This document shows, in pieces, positions 17,423-26,032 of a stretch of 33,612 nucleotides of DNA. The notes under the pieces were generated by a model. The model did no database searches and was not told the DNA's origin. It saw only the letters and a list, made by a program, of their open reading frames with translations. The DNA lies in assembly GCF_003946515.1 (NCBI RefSeq), contig NZ_RHOM01000022.1, positions 1 to 33,612 of the forward strand, in the 5' to 3' direction. Both the position numbers and the translations under genes were made by a program. The DNA comes from Companilactobacillus zhongbaensis (GTDB lineage Bacteria; Bacillota; Bacilli; Lactobacillales; Lactobacillaceae). The stretch's first letter is position 1. Every line of letters starts with the position of its first letter.

Positions 17423-18157
17423 ATGACTCAGATCCTAGTAATCCTAATAATCCTATTCGGAGCGTTCATCAGAACAGTCTTCGGCTTCGGCGACGCACTA
17501 GCAGCCATGCCGTTACTAGCGTTGATAGCTTTCGATACCCAATCAGCCACAGCACTGATCGGTATCACTAGCCTCTGTGTAGCGATACCAGCAACTATCG
17601 AGTATCGACACGACATCAACTGGAAAGTCGTCATCCACCTAGTTTTAGGATCGGTCTTAGGAATACCTATGGGGATAGCACTAGTAAAGTTTTCCAGTAC
17701 ACAAACGATTGCCCGAGTGTTAGGTGTTTTTTTGATCATCTACGGTGCCTACAACTTACTCAAGATCTTCCGTGGCAAAGCCACACGTTTAAGACTCCAC
17801 TCACAGTGGTTTGATTACTTATTCGGTTGGGTCTCCGGAGTCTTAGGCAGTGCATACAATTCCCACGGGGTAGCGATTGCCGTTTACGGGACCTTAAAAA
17901 ATTGGACCGCCAAAGAATTCCGTGGCATCCTACAAGCTCATTTCACTTTTACCGGTATCATCGTCGTTTCCAGTCAAATGGCATCCGGCTTTTGGAATCT
18001 GGAAGTTTTAAAATTGTTTTTAATATCATTACCATTTTTAGCAGTCGTCATTTGGCTATCGAATCTCGTGTCTGCGAAGATCAACACGGCGACACTCGTT
18101 AAATACGTCTACGGCATGTTGTTCTTGTTCGGAGTCATGCTGCTGATCAAAGCTTAA
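17423..18157 (+). CDS. TauE/SafE-family permease
   Basis: Membrane protein of 244 residues with about seven or eight hydrophobic helices in two similar halves, matching the TauE/SafE (sulfite/sulfonate exporter) family. Each half starts with a glycine-rich segment: FIRTVFGFGDAL near residue 14 and LFGWVSGVLGSAYNSHG in the second half, the usual repeat signature. ATG 17423 follows AGGGGAAGGGGA. It is a single-gene unit with its own terminator at 18163. The exported anion is not predictable from sequence alone. Confidence 0.85.
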   Translation: MTQILVILIILFGAFIRTVFGFGDALAAMPLLALIAFDTQSATALIGITSLCVAIPATIEYRHDINWKVVIHLVLGSVLGIPMGIALVKFSSTQTIARVLGVFLIIYGAYNLLKIFRGKATRLRLHSQWFDYLFGWVSGVLGSAYNSHGVAIAVYGTLKNWTAKEFRGILQAHFTFTGIIVVSSQMASGFWNLEVLKLFLISLPFLAVVIWLSNLVSAKINTATLVKYVYGMLFLFGVMLLIKA

Positions 18158-18162
18158 TTATG

Positions 18163-18200
18163 AATAAAATTATCAAATATGCAGATAATTTTATTTTTTT
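18163..18200 (+). terminator. Terminator of TauE-family gene
   Basis: Perfect 12-bp stem AATAAAATTATC (18163-18174) with GATAATTTTATT (18184-18195) followed by T-run. Confidence 0.8.
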
Positions 18201-18261
18201 TGCCAAAATGGACTATGCTAAAGGTGGTATTCCAAAAAATATTATTTATTGGAGGCTCTGT

Positions 18262-19185
18262 ATGGAAAATTTGATAAAGATAGGTAAATCAGACGTAAAA
18301 AGTAAAAAAATTGGTCTCGGAACTAATAAAGTTGGAGGCCATAATATTTTTTCAGACTTAAAAGATGAAGATGGTTACGCCGTCGTCAAAGAGGCTCTCG
18401 CCAAGGGTATCACCACATTAGACACGGCTTACATGTATGGTAATGGTCGTTCTGAAGAAATTATTGGCGATGTCATCCAAGACTACGACCGTGACAATCT
18501 CGTTATTGCCACTAAAGCCGCGCAAAATCCGGCCAAAGATGGCAAGATCGACAACAGTCCCGAATTTTTGAAAAAAGCTGTTGATGACGCTTTGAAGCGT
18601 TTGAAGACGGATTATCTCGATATTTTTTATATTCATTTTCCAGATGAAGAAACGCCAAAGGACGAAGCAGTCAAAGCCTTGGACGACTTGAAAAAGGCCG
18701 GCAAGATCAAGGCTATCGGTGTTTCGAATTTTTCATTGGAGCAATTGAAGGAAGCCGACAAGGATGGCCTAGTTGATATCGTGGAAGACAATTACAGCTT
18801 AGTTCACCGCGATGCCGAAAAAACACTCTTTCCATATTTGAGAAAAAATGACATCTCATTCGTGCCATACTTCCCATTAGCATCAGGTTTGTTAACGGGT
18901 AAATATGGTGTGGCCGATGCGAAGAAATTTGATCAATTCAACCAAGCTCAATTCAGCGATATCATTGATGCTATCAAGGTCGTTCATAAGATAGCTAACA
19001 AATTAGATGCAACCATTGCTCAAGTTATGATCGCTTGGTACATGAAAAATCCTGACATCTCGATCGTGATCCCTGGTGCCAGAAAGGCTGCTCAAGTTGA
19101 TCAAAATGCCAAGGCAATGGACTTGGAGTTACGGAACAGTGACTACCACGCAATCGACGAAGCTTTTTCAGAATTTGCTGAATAA
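18262..19185 (+). CDS. Aldo/keto reductase
   Basis: NADPH-dependent aldo/keto reductase, 307 residues, TIM barrel. ATG 18262 is preceded by GGAGG at 18251-18255; the frame is open to 18160 but that part includes the upstream terminator. The catalytic tetrad is recognisable: Asp and Tyr in TLDTAYMYGNGRSEE, Lys in VIATKAAQ, His in YIHFPDE. Cofactor-binding segments IGVSNFS and IPGARKAAQVDQN are present. It is closest in style to the YqkF/IolS-like class acting on small aldehydes or ketones. A Rossmann-fold gene starts 27 bases after it, probably in the same operon. Confidence 0.9.
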   Translation: MENLIKIGKSDVKSKKIGLGTNKVGGHNIFSDLKDEDGYAVVKEALAKGITTLDTAYMYGNGRSEEIIGDVIQDYDRDNLVIATKAAQNPAKDGKIDNSPEFLKKAVDDALKRLKTDYLDIFYIHFPDEETPKDEAVKALDDLKKAGKIKAIGVSNFSLEQLKEADKDGLVDIVEDNYSLVHRDAEKTLFPYLRKNDISFVPYFPLASGLLTGKYGVADAKKFDQFNQAQFSDIIDAIKVVHKIANKLDATIAQVMIAWYMKNPDISIVIPGARKAAQVDQNAKAMDLELRNSDYHAIDEAFSEFAE

Positions 19186-19212
19186 GTAGATGAAGTGAAA
19201 GAAGGAATTTTA

Positions 19213-19824
19213 ATGGCTAAAAAAGTAGTAATTTTTGGAGCAAACGGATTTGTAGGTGGCGAATTTGCTAAACAATTTGTTGAAAAAGGTGACTCAGTCA
19301 TCAGTATTTCGAGAACGGGTGAGCCATTAGGCAATGAAAGCTGGTATGACAAAGTTGACTGGAAAGTCGGCAATGCCTTGTCAACAGGTTTTTGGACGAA
19401 CTATTTGAAAGATGTCGACGTTGTGATCGACACGATCGGTGAATATCAAGAAGACACGAATGAAAACTTGACCTTCGAAAAGGTCAACTATCAAAGTGCC
19501 GTCAACATCGCCGATGCCGTCGAAAAGAATAATATCCCCGTGATGGCATACATTTCTGCTGACGATATTCCTGGCGCCAATAAGCGTTACATTTCAACCA
19601 AACGTGACGCTGAAAATGACCTCAACGGCAGAAAGTTCAGAACTGTCATTGCTAGACCTGCATATATGACAACAGCTGACGACGTGGTCGACAGCAATGA
19701 AGCTCATCACAGCTTACCAGTGAACATGGTCGTTTCCGCCGTCATCGGAGCCATCGAAAACGAAAAAAGCAATAAGACTTTGAGTGTGAGCGATATCGAT
19801 AAATTCAATAACGTCAACGCATAA
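19213..19824 (+). CDS. NAD(P)-binding Rossmann-fold protein
   Basis: Short-chain-dehydrogenase-like/NmrA-like protein, 203 residues. The N-terminal beta-alpha-beta dinucleotide motif is GANGFVGGEFA (GxxGxxG, residues about 8-18). VIDTIGEYQED and VNYQSAVNIADAVEK are typical of atypical SDRs. ATG 19213 follows GAAGGAATTTTA. It is co-directional with the aldo/keto reductase and shares a terminator at 19836. It may act as a reductase or a redox-sensing protein; the substrate is unknown. A clear Tyr-x3-Lys catalytic pair is not obvious, although RYISTKRDAE is a candidate. Confidence 0.85.
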   Translation: MAKKVVIFGANGFVGGEFAKQFVEKGDSVISISRTGEPLGNESWYDKVDWKVGNALSTGFWTNYLKDVDVVIDTIGEYQEDTNENLTFEKVNYQSAVNIADAVEKNNIPVMAYISADDIPGANKRYISTKRDAENDLNGRKFRTVIARPAYMTTADDVVDSNEAHHSLPVNMVVSAVIGAIENEKSNKTLSVSDIDKFNNVNA

Positions 19825-19835
19825 AAATGATTTTA

Positions 19836-19877
19836 AAAAAGGTGTTATCTCAATTAAATTCGAGATAGCACCTTTTT
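19836..19877. terminator. Terminator after Rossmann-fold gene
   Basis: AAAAAGGTGTTATCTC (19836-19851) pairs with GAGATAGCACCTTTTT (19862-19877) with one mismatch; A-run and T-run allow action in both directions. Confidence 0.85.
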
Positions 19878-20043
19878 ACTTGGAAAAAGACAGATTCTAT
19901 TTGATTTTAGATTTAGCTTCAGTCATAATACATATAAAAACTAGATAGATGACGTTATTTGTTCGGAAATATCGCAATAAAATATTAATAACACAAAATT
20001 ACTAACAAATATCAATCAAATATCGAACAAAGTGGAGACGAAG

Positions 20044-21279
20044 ATGACTTCTGTTAAATTTTTGAATGGATCTCATGATATCGAAGGGAATATTGTCGCT
20101 TTTTACACGTTGACCTCACGGGTGATCGTGGATTTTGGGATGGTCGGTGGATTTAAAGAAGACCGAGTCGAGAAGTTGATCAACTCACATTTGCTGCCAA
20201 ATTTGCCGGACCTGTTCTTGAACCAAGCATCGGAATTTCAACATCAAGCAATCATTTTGACCCAAGTCAATGTCGACAATTTAATGGCAGCGGTCTATTT
20301 AAATTCGTCGATCGAAATTTACGTCTCCGAAAAAGGCTATCGCTTATATTTATCCTTGCTGCACAACGGTTTGATCCAACCGATTGAGGCTAATATTCGC
20401 GTGATGCCACACGAATTGGAAGTCGGAGATCTGTTGGTCCGTGGATTTGAGAGTGACTGCGGGGTGATGGGAAGTCAATCATTGTTGATCAACGACGGTC
20501 AGCATTACTTTGGCGTTTCTGGTGACGTGCGCGTCAATGGACCACACAAAGATAAGGTCTATCATTGGATCCGCAAGTTCCGCAAGCAGGATTTAGATTT
20601 GTTTTTATTCGATTCAACCGCTTATTCGTTTTCTAAAGACTGCGATTTATTCAGTACCGACGAATTCGCGCTCCAGCATCAATTTTCCGATTTGATCGTA
20701 CAAAGACGTGACCTGATCGTGATCAATGTTGATCCTTCAAACGTCGATCGACTCAAGTCCATCTGCAAAAAGAGCCATCACTACGGACGAAAAGTCGTGC
20801 TAGAACAAGCTTATGCCAACGTCTTACACGAGTTTTTCCCCAAGATCGACATTTGTGTGTTGAAAGAATCGATCACCAACAAAAAGACGACCCCAACTGA
20901 ACTTGAGGTCGTCTCCTTAGATGATATTAAGCAGCATTCACGTGGCTTCGTCTTGCAAAATAGTTTTGACAATATCGGCTTTTTAAAAAAGCTGAAACCA
21001 GGTATTTACTTGCATAGTAACGGTTTTCCTAATATTAGTTTGAATCGTGACTTTGAGTATTTGCGCGAAAAGCTGCATCAATTTAAGTTTCAATATTTAG
21101 AATTTTGTGCCAGTGGCCACGCCTCAATCCAGGACGTCAACTTCCTAGTCGAAGCGGTCAACGCCCAAAAGACGGTGCCGTGGCATTCTTATCATCCGGA
21201 GCTGGCTGTTAAAGCGATGAAGGATCTTCAGATGAAATTCGTGGTGCCTGATAGTAGTAAAAAACTGCTTTTTGAATGA
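20044..21279 (+). CDS. MBL/beta-CASP-like protein with degenerate metal site
   Basis: A 411-residue relative of metallo-beta-lactamase-fold RNA nucleases (RNase J/YhfI-like proteins). ATG 20044 has GGAG at 20034-20037 upstream. The overall plan is kept: HDIEGNIV and VIVDFG at the start, SGDVRVNG (S159-G160-D161), SGHAS (357-361) and VPWHSYHPE near the end. The family HxHxDH motif is instead Q74-V-N76-V-D78-N79, so three metal-binding His are replaced and only Asp remains. In the DHD motif the His is Ser (ESD, about 136-138). Zinc catalysis as in RNase J is therefore unlikely; a non-catalytic RNA-binding or regulatory role is possible. The open frame is intact, so it is not decaying by truncation. 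Its stop abuts the convergent MFS gene with no gap. Confidence 0.8.
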   Translation: MTSVKFLNGSHDIEGNIVAFYTLTSRVIVDFGMVGGFKEDRVEKLINSHLLPNLPDLFLNQASEFQHQAIILTQVNVDNLMAAVYLNSSIEIYVSEKGYRLYLSLLHNGLIQPIEANIRVMPHELEVGDLLVRGFESDCGVMGSQSLLINDGQHYFGVSGDVRVNGPHKDKVYHWIRKFRKQDLDLFLFDSTAYSFSKDCDLFSTDEFALQHQFSDLIVQRRDLIVINVDPSNVDRLKSICKKSHHYGRKVVLEQAYANVLHEFFPKIDICVLKESITNKKTTPTELEVVSLDDIKQHSRGFVLQNSFDNIGFLKKLKPGIYLHSNGFPNISLNRDFEYLREKLHQFKFQYLEFCASGHASIQDVNFLVEAVNAQKTVPWHSYHPELAVKAMKDLQMKFVVPDSSKKLLFE

Positions 21280-22455
21280 TTATTCTTTGATCGGCTTGTG
21301 ACGATTGATGACAATACCGGTGATCACTAAGATGATCGAGAAGCCAGTCAACATGAACATGGTGATCGTCCAAGTCTGGCTGATGTCGTTGATGAATCCA
21401 AATAATACTGGGCCAAAAGCTGCTAATAAGTAACCAGCTGACTGAGCCATTCCGGAAACTTCAGCCGTTTGATAAGGATTAGTCGTCTTATTAGTGAAGT
21501 AATAAATTGCTTCATTGAAGGCGATACCTGAACCAAACCCAGTTAAGGCAGCGAAGACTACTAAGATCCAAGTTGTCTTGATGTCTAGCAGTAACATCAA
21601 AGGTCCGAAGACGTAGCCGATGATCAAGAAGGTATTCAAGAAACGGCGACCGTTGACCTTTGAAGCATACATCGGCACGATGAATGAACAAGGAAGACCG
21701 GCAATTTGGAGCACGGTCAAAATGTTACTAGCAGTGACATTTGCGACACCATGGCTGACTAGTAAAGCAGGTGTCCAGGTTAAGAGTGAATAATAAACGA
21801 GTGATTGTAAGCCGAAGTAAACGGTGATGAACCAACCGACTGGTTGATTCCAAACTGTTCGATAGTTCGGCTTTTTTGTTTCGTCTTCGACTTTGTCGAT
21901 GGTGTTGGATTTTAAATTCGGGATCCAGAAAAGCAGGGCCACGACGGCTAAGGCTGACAAGATGGCTAAGGTAGCACTCAGACTGATGTGTGAGATGAAA
22001 ATACCTGATAAGGCGGTACCGATGGCACCGATAGTCAACATTGCTCCTGTGTAAAGACCTGATCCTAGTGGGATCTTGGTTGGTAGGTGGTCTTTGATCA
22101 TGGCAGGTACTAGGACGTTACCACTGTCGATACCGATACCGACTAGAGTCGTTCCTAAGAACAAAGCCCAGACGGTCGGAATGATCCGGAGGTAACTTCC
22201 GGCAATCAGGATAATAAAGAAGACGAAAACGGTCAATTCATTTCCTAATTTTTTGGCGATTTTTACGATTATTGGTGAGAAGATGGCGAAAGCTATTAGT
22301 GGGATCGATGTGATCAAACCCATTAGTGAGCTTGGTACGCCTAGGTCTTTCTCGATGGTTTTTAGTAGTGGTGGTATGATCGTGATTGGTAAACGTAAGT
22401 TAGCTGCGATCAGCATCATGCTGATCAAGAACCAACTTTGATTCTTATTTTTCAA
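21280..22455 (-). CDS. MFS transporter, CynX/NimT type
   Basis: Twelve-helix MFS permease of 391 residues resembling CynX (cyanate) and NimT (2-nitroimidazole) transporters: AANLRLPITIIPPLLKTIE in helix 1 and GIGIDSGNVLVPAMIKDHLP in helix 4 are characteristic. The TTG start (22455-22453) has GAGGGGGAG just upstream. The stop meets the stop of the MBL-fold gene exactly, so the two are convergent without a visible terminator between them. Substrate unknown. Confidence 0.86.
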   Translation of the reverse strand: MKNKNQSWFLISMMLIAANLRLPITIIPPLLKTIEKDLGVPSSLMGLITSIPLIAFAIFSPIIVKIAKKLGNELTVFVFFIILIAGSYLRIIPTVWALFLGTTLVGIGIDSGNVLVPAMIKDHLPTKIPLGSGLYTGAMLTIGAIGTALSGIFISHISLSATLAILSALAVVALLFWIPNLKSNTIDKVEDETKKPNYRTVWNQPVGWFITVYFGLQSLVYYSLLTWTPALLVSHGVANVTASNILTVLQIAGLPCSFIVPMYASKVNGRRFLNTFLIIGYVFGPLMLLLDIKTTWILVVFAALTGFGSGIAFNEAIYYFTNKTTNPYQTAEVSGMAQSAGYLLAAFGPVLFGFINDISQTWTITMFMLTGFSIILVITGIVINRHKPIKE

Positions 22456-22549
22456 AACTTGCTCCCCCTCGAGTCGATGATTTCATTATATGATAAAAAT
22501 GATAAACACAAAAGTGTTGTTGTTTGTATGGGGATTAGAGTAGACAGCG

Positions 22550-22847
22550 GTGGTTTGATTGGTGCTGGTGTGCTAGAGGTGAGAGAGTTTTTGGCTGAAG
22601 AGTTGCGTTTTGTTTGTGGTGGCGTTTGTGATTTTAGGTGTTTTGGGGTTGGTGGTAGTAGTTTGGTGAGGTGGTTCACTGCCGACTCCGGGGCCCGGGG
22701 ATACAGACGCTGGAACGCACCTGACGCGATTTTGAGCTACCCGAGGAGACCACTCGGGCATCTCAAAACTCGGTCTTATTCTAAGCGATAAATCGCTAAG
22801 AATAATTTAGGTGCTGAGGTCTGTATCCCCGGGCCCCTCCGTCTAGG
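22550..22847 (+). repeat. Structured repeat, copy C (core 22673-22847)
   Basis: The core starts GGTTCACTGCCGACTCC and ends CCTCCGTCTAGG. Outer pairing is GAC, loop TCC, then GGGGCCCGGGGATACAGAC with GTCTGTATCCCCGGGCCCC (19 perfect pairs), loop TCC, GTC. Inside are CTGGAACGC, P3 (TTTGAG CTA CCC / GGG CAT CTCAAA), P4 (TTATTCT-A-AGCGAT / ATCGCT-A-AGAATAA) and GCTGAGG. About 120 upstream bases are shared with copy G and are extremely G+T rich (22561-22620: G25 T23 A8 C4). It lies between the divergent CynX-type gene and copY. Confidence 0.85.
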
Positions 22848-22962
22848 GAGTACCACAATCCTTCTTTTTTTGGTTAGGACCGAGTTTTTTTGATCAAGTT
22901 GGCACCGTGCGCGCGTCCTAGGTTTTGTGGTCTATCTCAGTTTCTATGTTTGTTGGAAAGGT

Positions 22963-23100
22963 CAAAAGCCAAAATCAAAAGCCAAAATCAATAGCTTAAA
23001 TTCAAAAGCTTAAATTCAAAAGTTTAAGTTCAAAATCACCAGTTCAAAATCTCAAGTGTAAGACCTTAAGTTCTTAAGATTAAATTCAAGGGCTTTTGTT
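22963..23100 (+). repeat. Degenerate 14-bp tandem repeat, ten units
   Basis: Units start at 22963, 22976, 22989, 23003, 23017, 23031, 23045, 23059, 23073 and 23087. The first two are 13 bases, the rest 14. The best unit is CAAAAGCTTAAATT; later units drift (for example CAAAATCACCAGTT). Fourteen is not a multiple of three and no frame uses it, so it is a non-coding minisatellite. It lies just upstream of copY and could hold its promoter or operator, but I could not identify either. Confidence 0.7.
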
Positions 23101-23185
23101 TTGTGGGACCGAAATTTTGTTTGGGTTCTATTTTTTTTGCTTTAAATCGGCTAGACTATTGTTAATAGGTAATCGAGGTAATTTT

Positions 23186-23610
23186 ATGGATGACGTTAAG
23201 GATATTAATATTACGACAGCTGAATGGAAGATTATGCGAGTTATTTGGACTTTGGGGTCGGCTACTTCTCGGGAATTGATCGATATTTTGGGGGAGTCTA
23301 TGGATTGGAAGCCTGCTACTATTAAGACTTTGTTGCGCCGTTTGGTCGATAAGAATATTATTGCTACTCGAAAGCAGGGGAATAAGTTTATTTATACTGC
23401 CAAGATGCCGGAGACTGATACTATTGAAATTACTACTAAACAATTTTTTGATCAGTTGTGTGCACGGAAGGTTGGCACTGCTATTGCTTCGCTGATTGAT
23501 GAATCTGAGTTGACCGCTGAAGATATTGAAAAAATCAAATCGGCATTGGATAAAAACAGCCGGTTAAGGAAATTGAGTGTAATTGTTTGCCGGATAATTG
23601 TAGTTGTTAA
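23186..23610 (+). pseudogene. copY: CopY-type copper-responsive repressor, frameshifted end
   Basis: BlaI/MecI/CopY-family winged-helix repressor. ATG 23186 follows a GAGG site. The DNA-binding domain is complete (TTAEWKIMRVIWTLGSATSREL, then TIKTLLRRLVDK). Read as given, the frame leaves the family after residue 123 and ends at 23629 without the metal site. Adding one A to the five-A run at 23552-23556 restores KQPVKEIECNCLPDNCSC and stop TAA at 23608-23610, giving a 141-residue protein with the CopY CxCxxxxCxC motif that binds Cu(I)/Zn(II). So either a one-base deletion has removed copper sensing, or this is a homopolymer read error. No copper ATPase or chaperone gene is adjacent. Confidence 0.85.
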
Positions 23611-23641
23611 AAAAAGGACCCGCATATAGCGAGTCCTTTTT
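23611..23641. terminator. Terminator between copY and azlD
   Basis: AAAAAGGAC-c-CGC (23611-23623) pairs with GCG-a-GTCCTTTTT (23629-23641); usable from both sides, ending convergent copY and azlCD transcripts. Confidence 0.8.
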
Positions 23642-23966
23642 AAATGAAATACCGTACAACCGCCAGTGAGATAACACCGACGATGACGATTACTAGTAAG
23701 CTTTTTGAAATTATGGCACTGATGACGGTTGGTAGTGAAGCTATTAAATTGGGATAGTCAATGGTTGGTAGGTGGCCTAGGTGTTGGTGGAATAAGTTTT
23801 CGAACCAAAGGGCTGACATGATCACTATTGGGACGAAGCTTAGGAACTCGACTACTTTTGGTGATAGTTTTACTTTTCGTAGGATCCAGAAGGGTAGGAT
23901 CCTGGAGAGCCAGGTCACTAAACCACAGCCGACTACGGTTAAGAGTACGAAATTAAAAGAAACCAT
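23640..23966 (-). CDS. azlD: Branched-chain amino acid exporter, small subunit
   Basis: AzlD-family membrane protein of 108 residues with about four helices (SRILPFWILRKVKLSP is the usual N-terminal loop). With AzlC it forms an exporter of branched-chain amino acids and their analogues. ATG 23966 lies inside the end of azlC (14-base overlap), so translation is coupled. Function fits the leucine theme of the window, though it is 8 kb from leuABCD. Its plus-strand complement is G+T rich, like the surroundings of repeat C. Confidence 0.92.
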   Translation of the reverse strand: MVSFNFVLLTVVGCGLVTWLSRILPFWILRKVKLSPKVVEFLSFVPIVIMSALWFENLFHQHLGHLPTIDYPNLIASLPTVISAIISKSLLVIVIVGVISLAVVRYFI

Positions 23967-24660
23967 GTTTTAGTATCACCCCTATCAAGCAAGCAACGAT
24001 GGTAACTACTAGGATCAATAAGTTGCTTGGGATAAAAATTAGACCGATGTACATTAAGACTAAGACGATACCGATCATGATCAGTTGTAAGTTGAAGTTT
24101 AGCGATTTGTCACTGATCAATTGTAAGTATAATAGTCCGATGAACATGGCGACTAAGGCAAAGTCTAAGCCCCATTTTTCAGGGTCACCGATCAAATTGC
24201 CGATCAGTGCGCCGATCAAGGTGTCGATGGCCCAAGTTGCGTAGGCTAACAAATTGGCAGTGTTGAACCATTCAAAACTTAATCTGCCTTTGGTGTAGTT
24301 CAATTTGCTCATGCTTAAAGCGAAGCTTTCGTCTGTTAGCCAGGTGCCGACGAGAATGTTTTTTAACAATGATTCGTCTTTGAAGTAACGAGCCACTGTG
24401 GTGCTCATCAAGATCATCCGCGAGTTGACTAAGAAAACGGAGAAGATGATGGTGATCAAGGGGGCATGGGCTGCTAGTAATCCGACCATGACAAACTGGG
24501 CCGATCCGGCGTAAGTTATCAAGGATGTCAGTAAGACTTCTAGCGTCGATAAGCCCGAAGCTTTGCCGACAACACCGAAGGCGATACCGATTCCTAAGTA
24601 GCCGAAGACGGTTGGTAGCGTGTCTTTGATGGCAGTTTTGGTGTCTAATGTATCGTCCAA
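23953..24660 (-). CDS. azlC: Branched-chain amino acid exporter, large subunit
   Basis: AzlC-family permease of 235 residues. The start is TTG (24660-24658) with GAGGGGGGAT upstream. Conserved features include FGYLGIGIAFGVVGKASGLS, TYAGSAQFVMVGLL and NSRMILMSTTVARYFKD, followed by several helices. It partners with AzlD, whose gene overlaps its end. No LRP-like or CodY-type regulator is adjacent. Confidence 0.93.
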   Translation of the reverse strand: MDDTLDTKTAIKDTLPTVFGYLGIGIAFGVVGKASGLSTLEVLLTSLITYAGSAQFVMVGLLAAHAPLITIIFSVFLVNSRMILMSTTVARYFKDESLLKNILVGTWLTDESFALSMSKLNYTKGRLSFEWFNTANLLAYATWAIDTLIGALIGNLIGDPEKWGLDFALVAMFIGLLYLQLISDKSLNFNLQLIMIGIVLVLMYIGLIFIPSNLLILVVTIVACLIGVILKHGFF

Positions 24661-24750
24661 TTTTATCCCCCCTCGTTTGAATGATTTATCTTAAAATATT
24701 AGTCATTTGATTAAAAAAAGTCAAATTTAAATAGAATGTTTTTTCAAGAA

Positions 24751-24806
24751 AAAAAGCCTTAGTACCCAAAATGATTTTTGTCATTTGCTGGATATTAAGG
24801 CTTTTT
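24751..24806. terminator. Terminator between MFS gene and azlCD promoter region
   Basis: AAAAAGCCTTA (24751-24761) with TAAGGCTTTTT (24796-24806); the long loop contains a second small hairpin (AAATGA/TCATTT). It lies just after the minus-strand MFS stop. Confidence 0.8.
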
Positions 24807-24814
24807 ATCGATGA

Positions 24815-26032
24815 TTAAAATTTTTTATAATTCTTTTGTCTTAAGTTACTGATCGATAACATTGCAATCAAACTGATGATGTACAAAGTTGAGATGAAGA
24901 TCATTACGGTCATGACGTTGTGATTGTCGAGGATCCAGCCGATCACTAAACTGGAGAATCCACCGATACAACGACCGGTGTTCATGATGACGTTGTTGGC
25001 TGTGGCTCTGATCTCGGTCGGATAAAGGTGGCTGACGACGGCTCCGTAACCTGCAAACATTCCGTTTGAGAAGTAGCCAACAACTGCACCAACGACGATC
25101 AATGATGCCATGTTAGTTGGTAAGGTTAAAACGTAAACGCCGATGGCTGAAAATACTAAGAAGATTCCAAAGGCTAGACGTGGTCCTAATTTATCGAGGA
25201 TCATTCCGAAGGTAAACATTCCGGCACACATTCCTAAGATAGTTGCGATCATCCAAGTTGAGCTAGATACGGTCAAGTTGAGTTGTTTTTGCATGATCGT
25301 AGGTAACCAGTTCATTAAACCGAAGTAACCGGCGATCTGAACAATTGCCATGATCATTAAAGCAAACGTTTGATAAGCAATCTTAGGTGTTTCAAATAGT
25401 TCTTTGATACTGCCATTTTTTTCTTTAGAGGACTTGATGAAACTGTCACTTTCTTTTAAGTGACGACGAATGAAGAAGATGATGAAAACAGGGATGACAC
25501 CGAATAAGAAGAGTGCGTGCCAACCGAGTGTTGGGATGATCAAGGCAGCTAAGACGGTAGCCACGATAGCTCCGACTTGGCCAGCCATGCCGACCCAAGA
25601 TGAAATACGTCCTAATTTGCTCTTAGAGAAGCTTTCGGCAAGGACGGTCATTCCGATACCGTACTCACCACCGCCACCGATACCGGCTAGGAAACGGCAA
25701 ATGTAGACGGTTGTTAAGTTGTTAGCGAAGTACATAGCACCTGTCGCTACGGCAAAAATGAAAATTGTGTAGGTGAAGGTTTTGATACGACCGATTCGAT
25801 CGGCTAAAATTCCAAAAAAAATACCACCTATTAACATACCAATGTTAGTAATTGTCGAGATCATTCCCGCTTGCGTTCCGGTTAGTCCAAGTTGGGCGAT
25901 GATGGAAGATAGGGCAAATGATAAGAACATTATGTCCATGTTTTCCAAGCCAAAGCCGGCTGTGGTGGAAGCGACTACTTTTTTCTGGTAGCTATCTAGA
26001 TGGTTTGATTGTGGTTCTGCTGCTAGTTTCAT
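24815..26032 (-). CDS. MFS transporter, aromatic acid/metabolite symporter type
   Basis: Twelve-helix MFS permease, 405 residues. ATG 26032 is chosen, with GGGGGA just upstream; a TTG five codons earlier is in frame. The loop motif ILADRIGRIKTFT follows helix 2, RFLAGIGGGGEYGIGMTVLAE is helix 4 and LYPTEIRATANN lies before helix 11. These are typical of the aromatic-acid:H+ and nicotinate-type symporter group. It is a single-gene unit; the substrate cannot be named. Confidence 0.85.
   Translation of the reverse strand: MKLAAEPQSNHLDSYQKKVVASTTAGFGLENMDIMFLSFALSSIIAQLGLTGTQAGMISTITNIGMLIGGIFFGILADRIGRIKTFTYTIFIFAVATGAMYFANNLTTVYICRFLAGIGGGGEYGIGMTVLAESFSKSKLGRISSWVGMAGQVGAIVATVLAALIIPTLGWHALFLFGVIPVFIIFFIRRHLKESDSFIKSSKEKNGSIKELFETPKIAYQTFALMIMAIVQIAGYFGLMNWLPTIMQKQLNLTVSSSTWMIATILGMCAGMFTFGMILDKLGPRLAFGIFLVFSAIGVYVLTLPTNMASLIVVGAVVGYFSNGMFAGYGAVVSHLYPTEIRATANNVIMNTGRCIGGFSSLVIGWILDNHNVMTVMIFISTLYIISLIAMLSISNLRQKNYKKF

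Noticed and set aside
22453-22790. Short frames over repeat C (both strands)
   Set aside because: They follow the palindromic repeat and G+T-rich leader, without conserved starts in copy G.
23552-23558. Programmed -1 frameshift in copY
   Set aside because: A -1 shift would give the copper motif, but the site (T AAA AAC) is not a standard slippery heptamer; deletion or read error is simpler. Kept only as a possibility.
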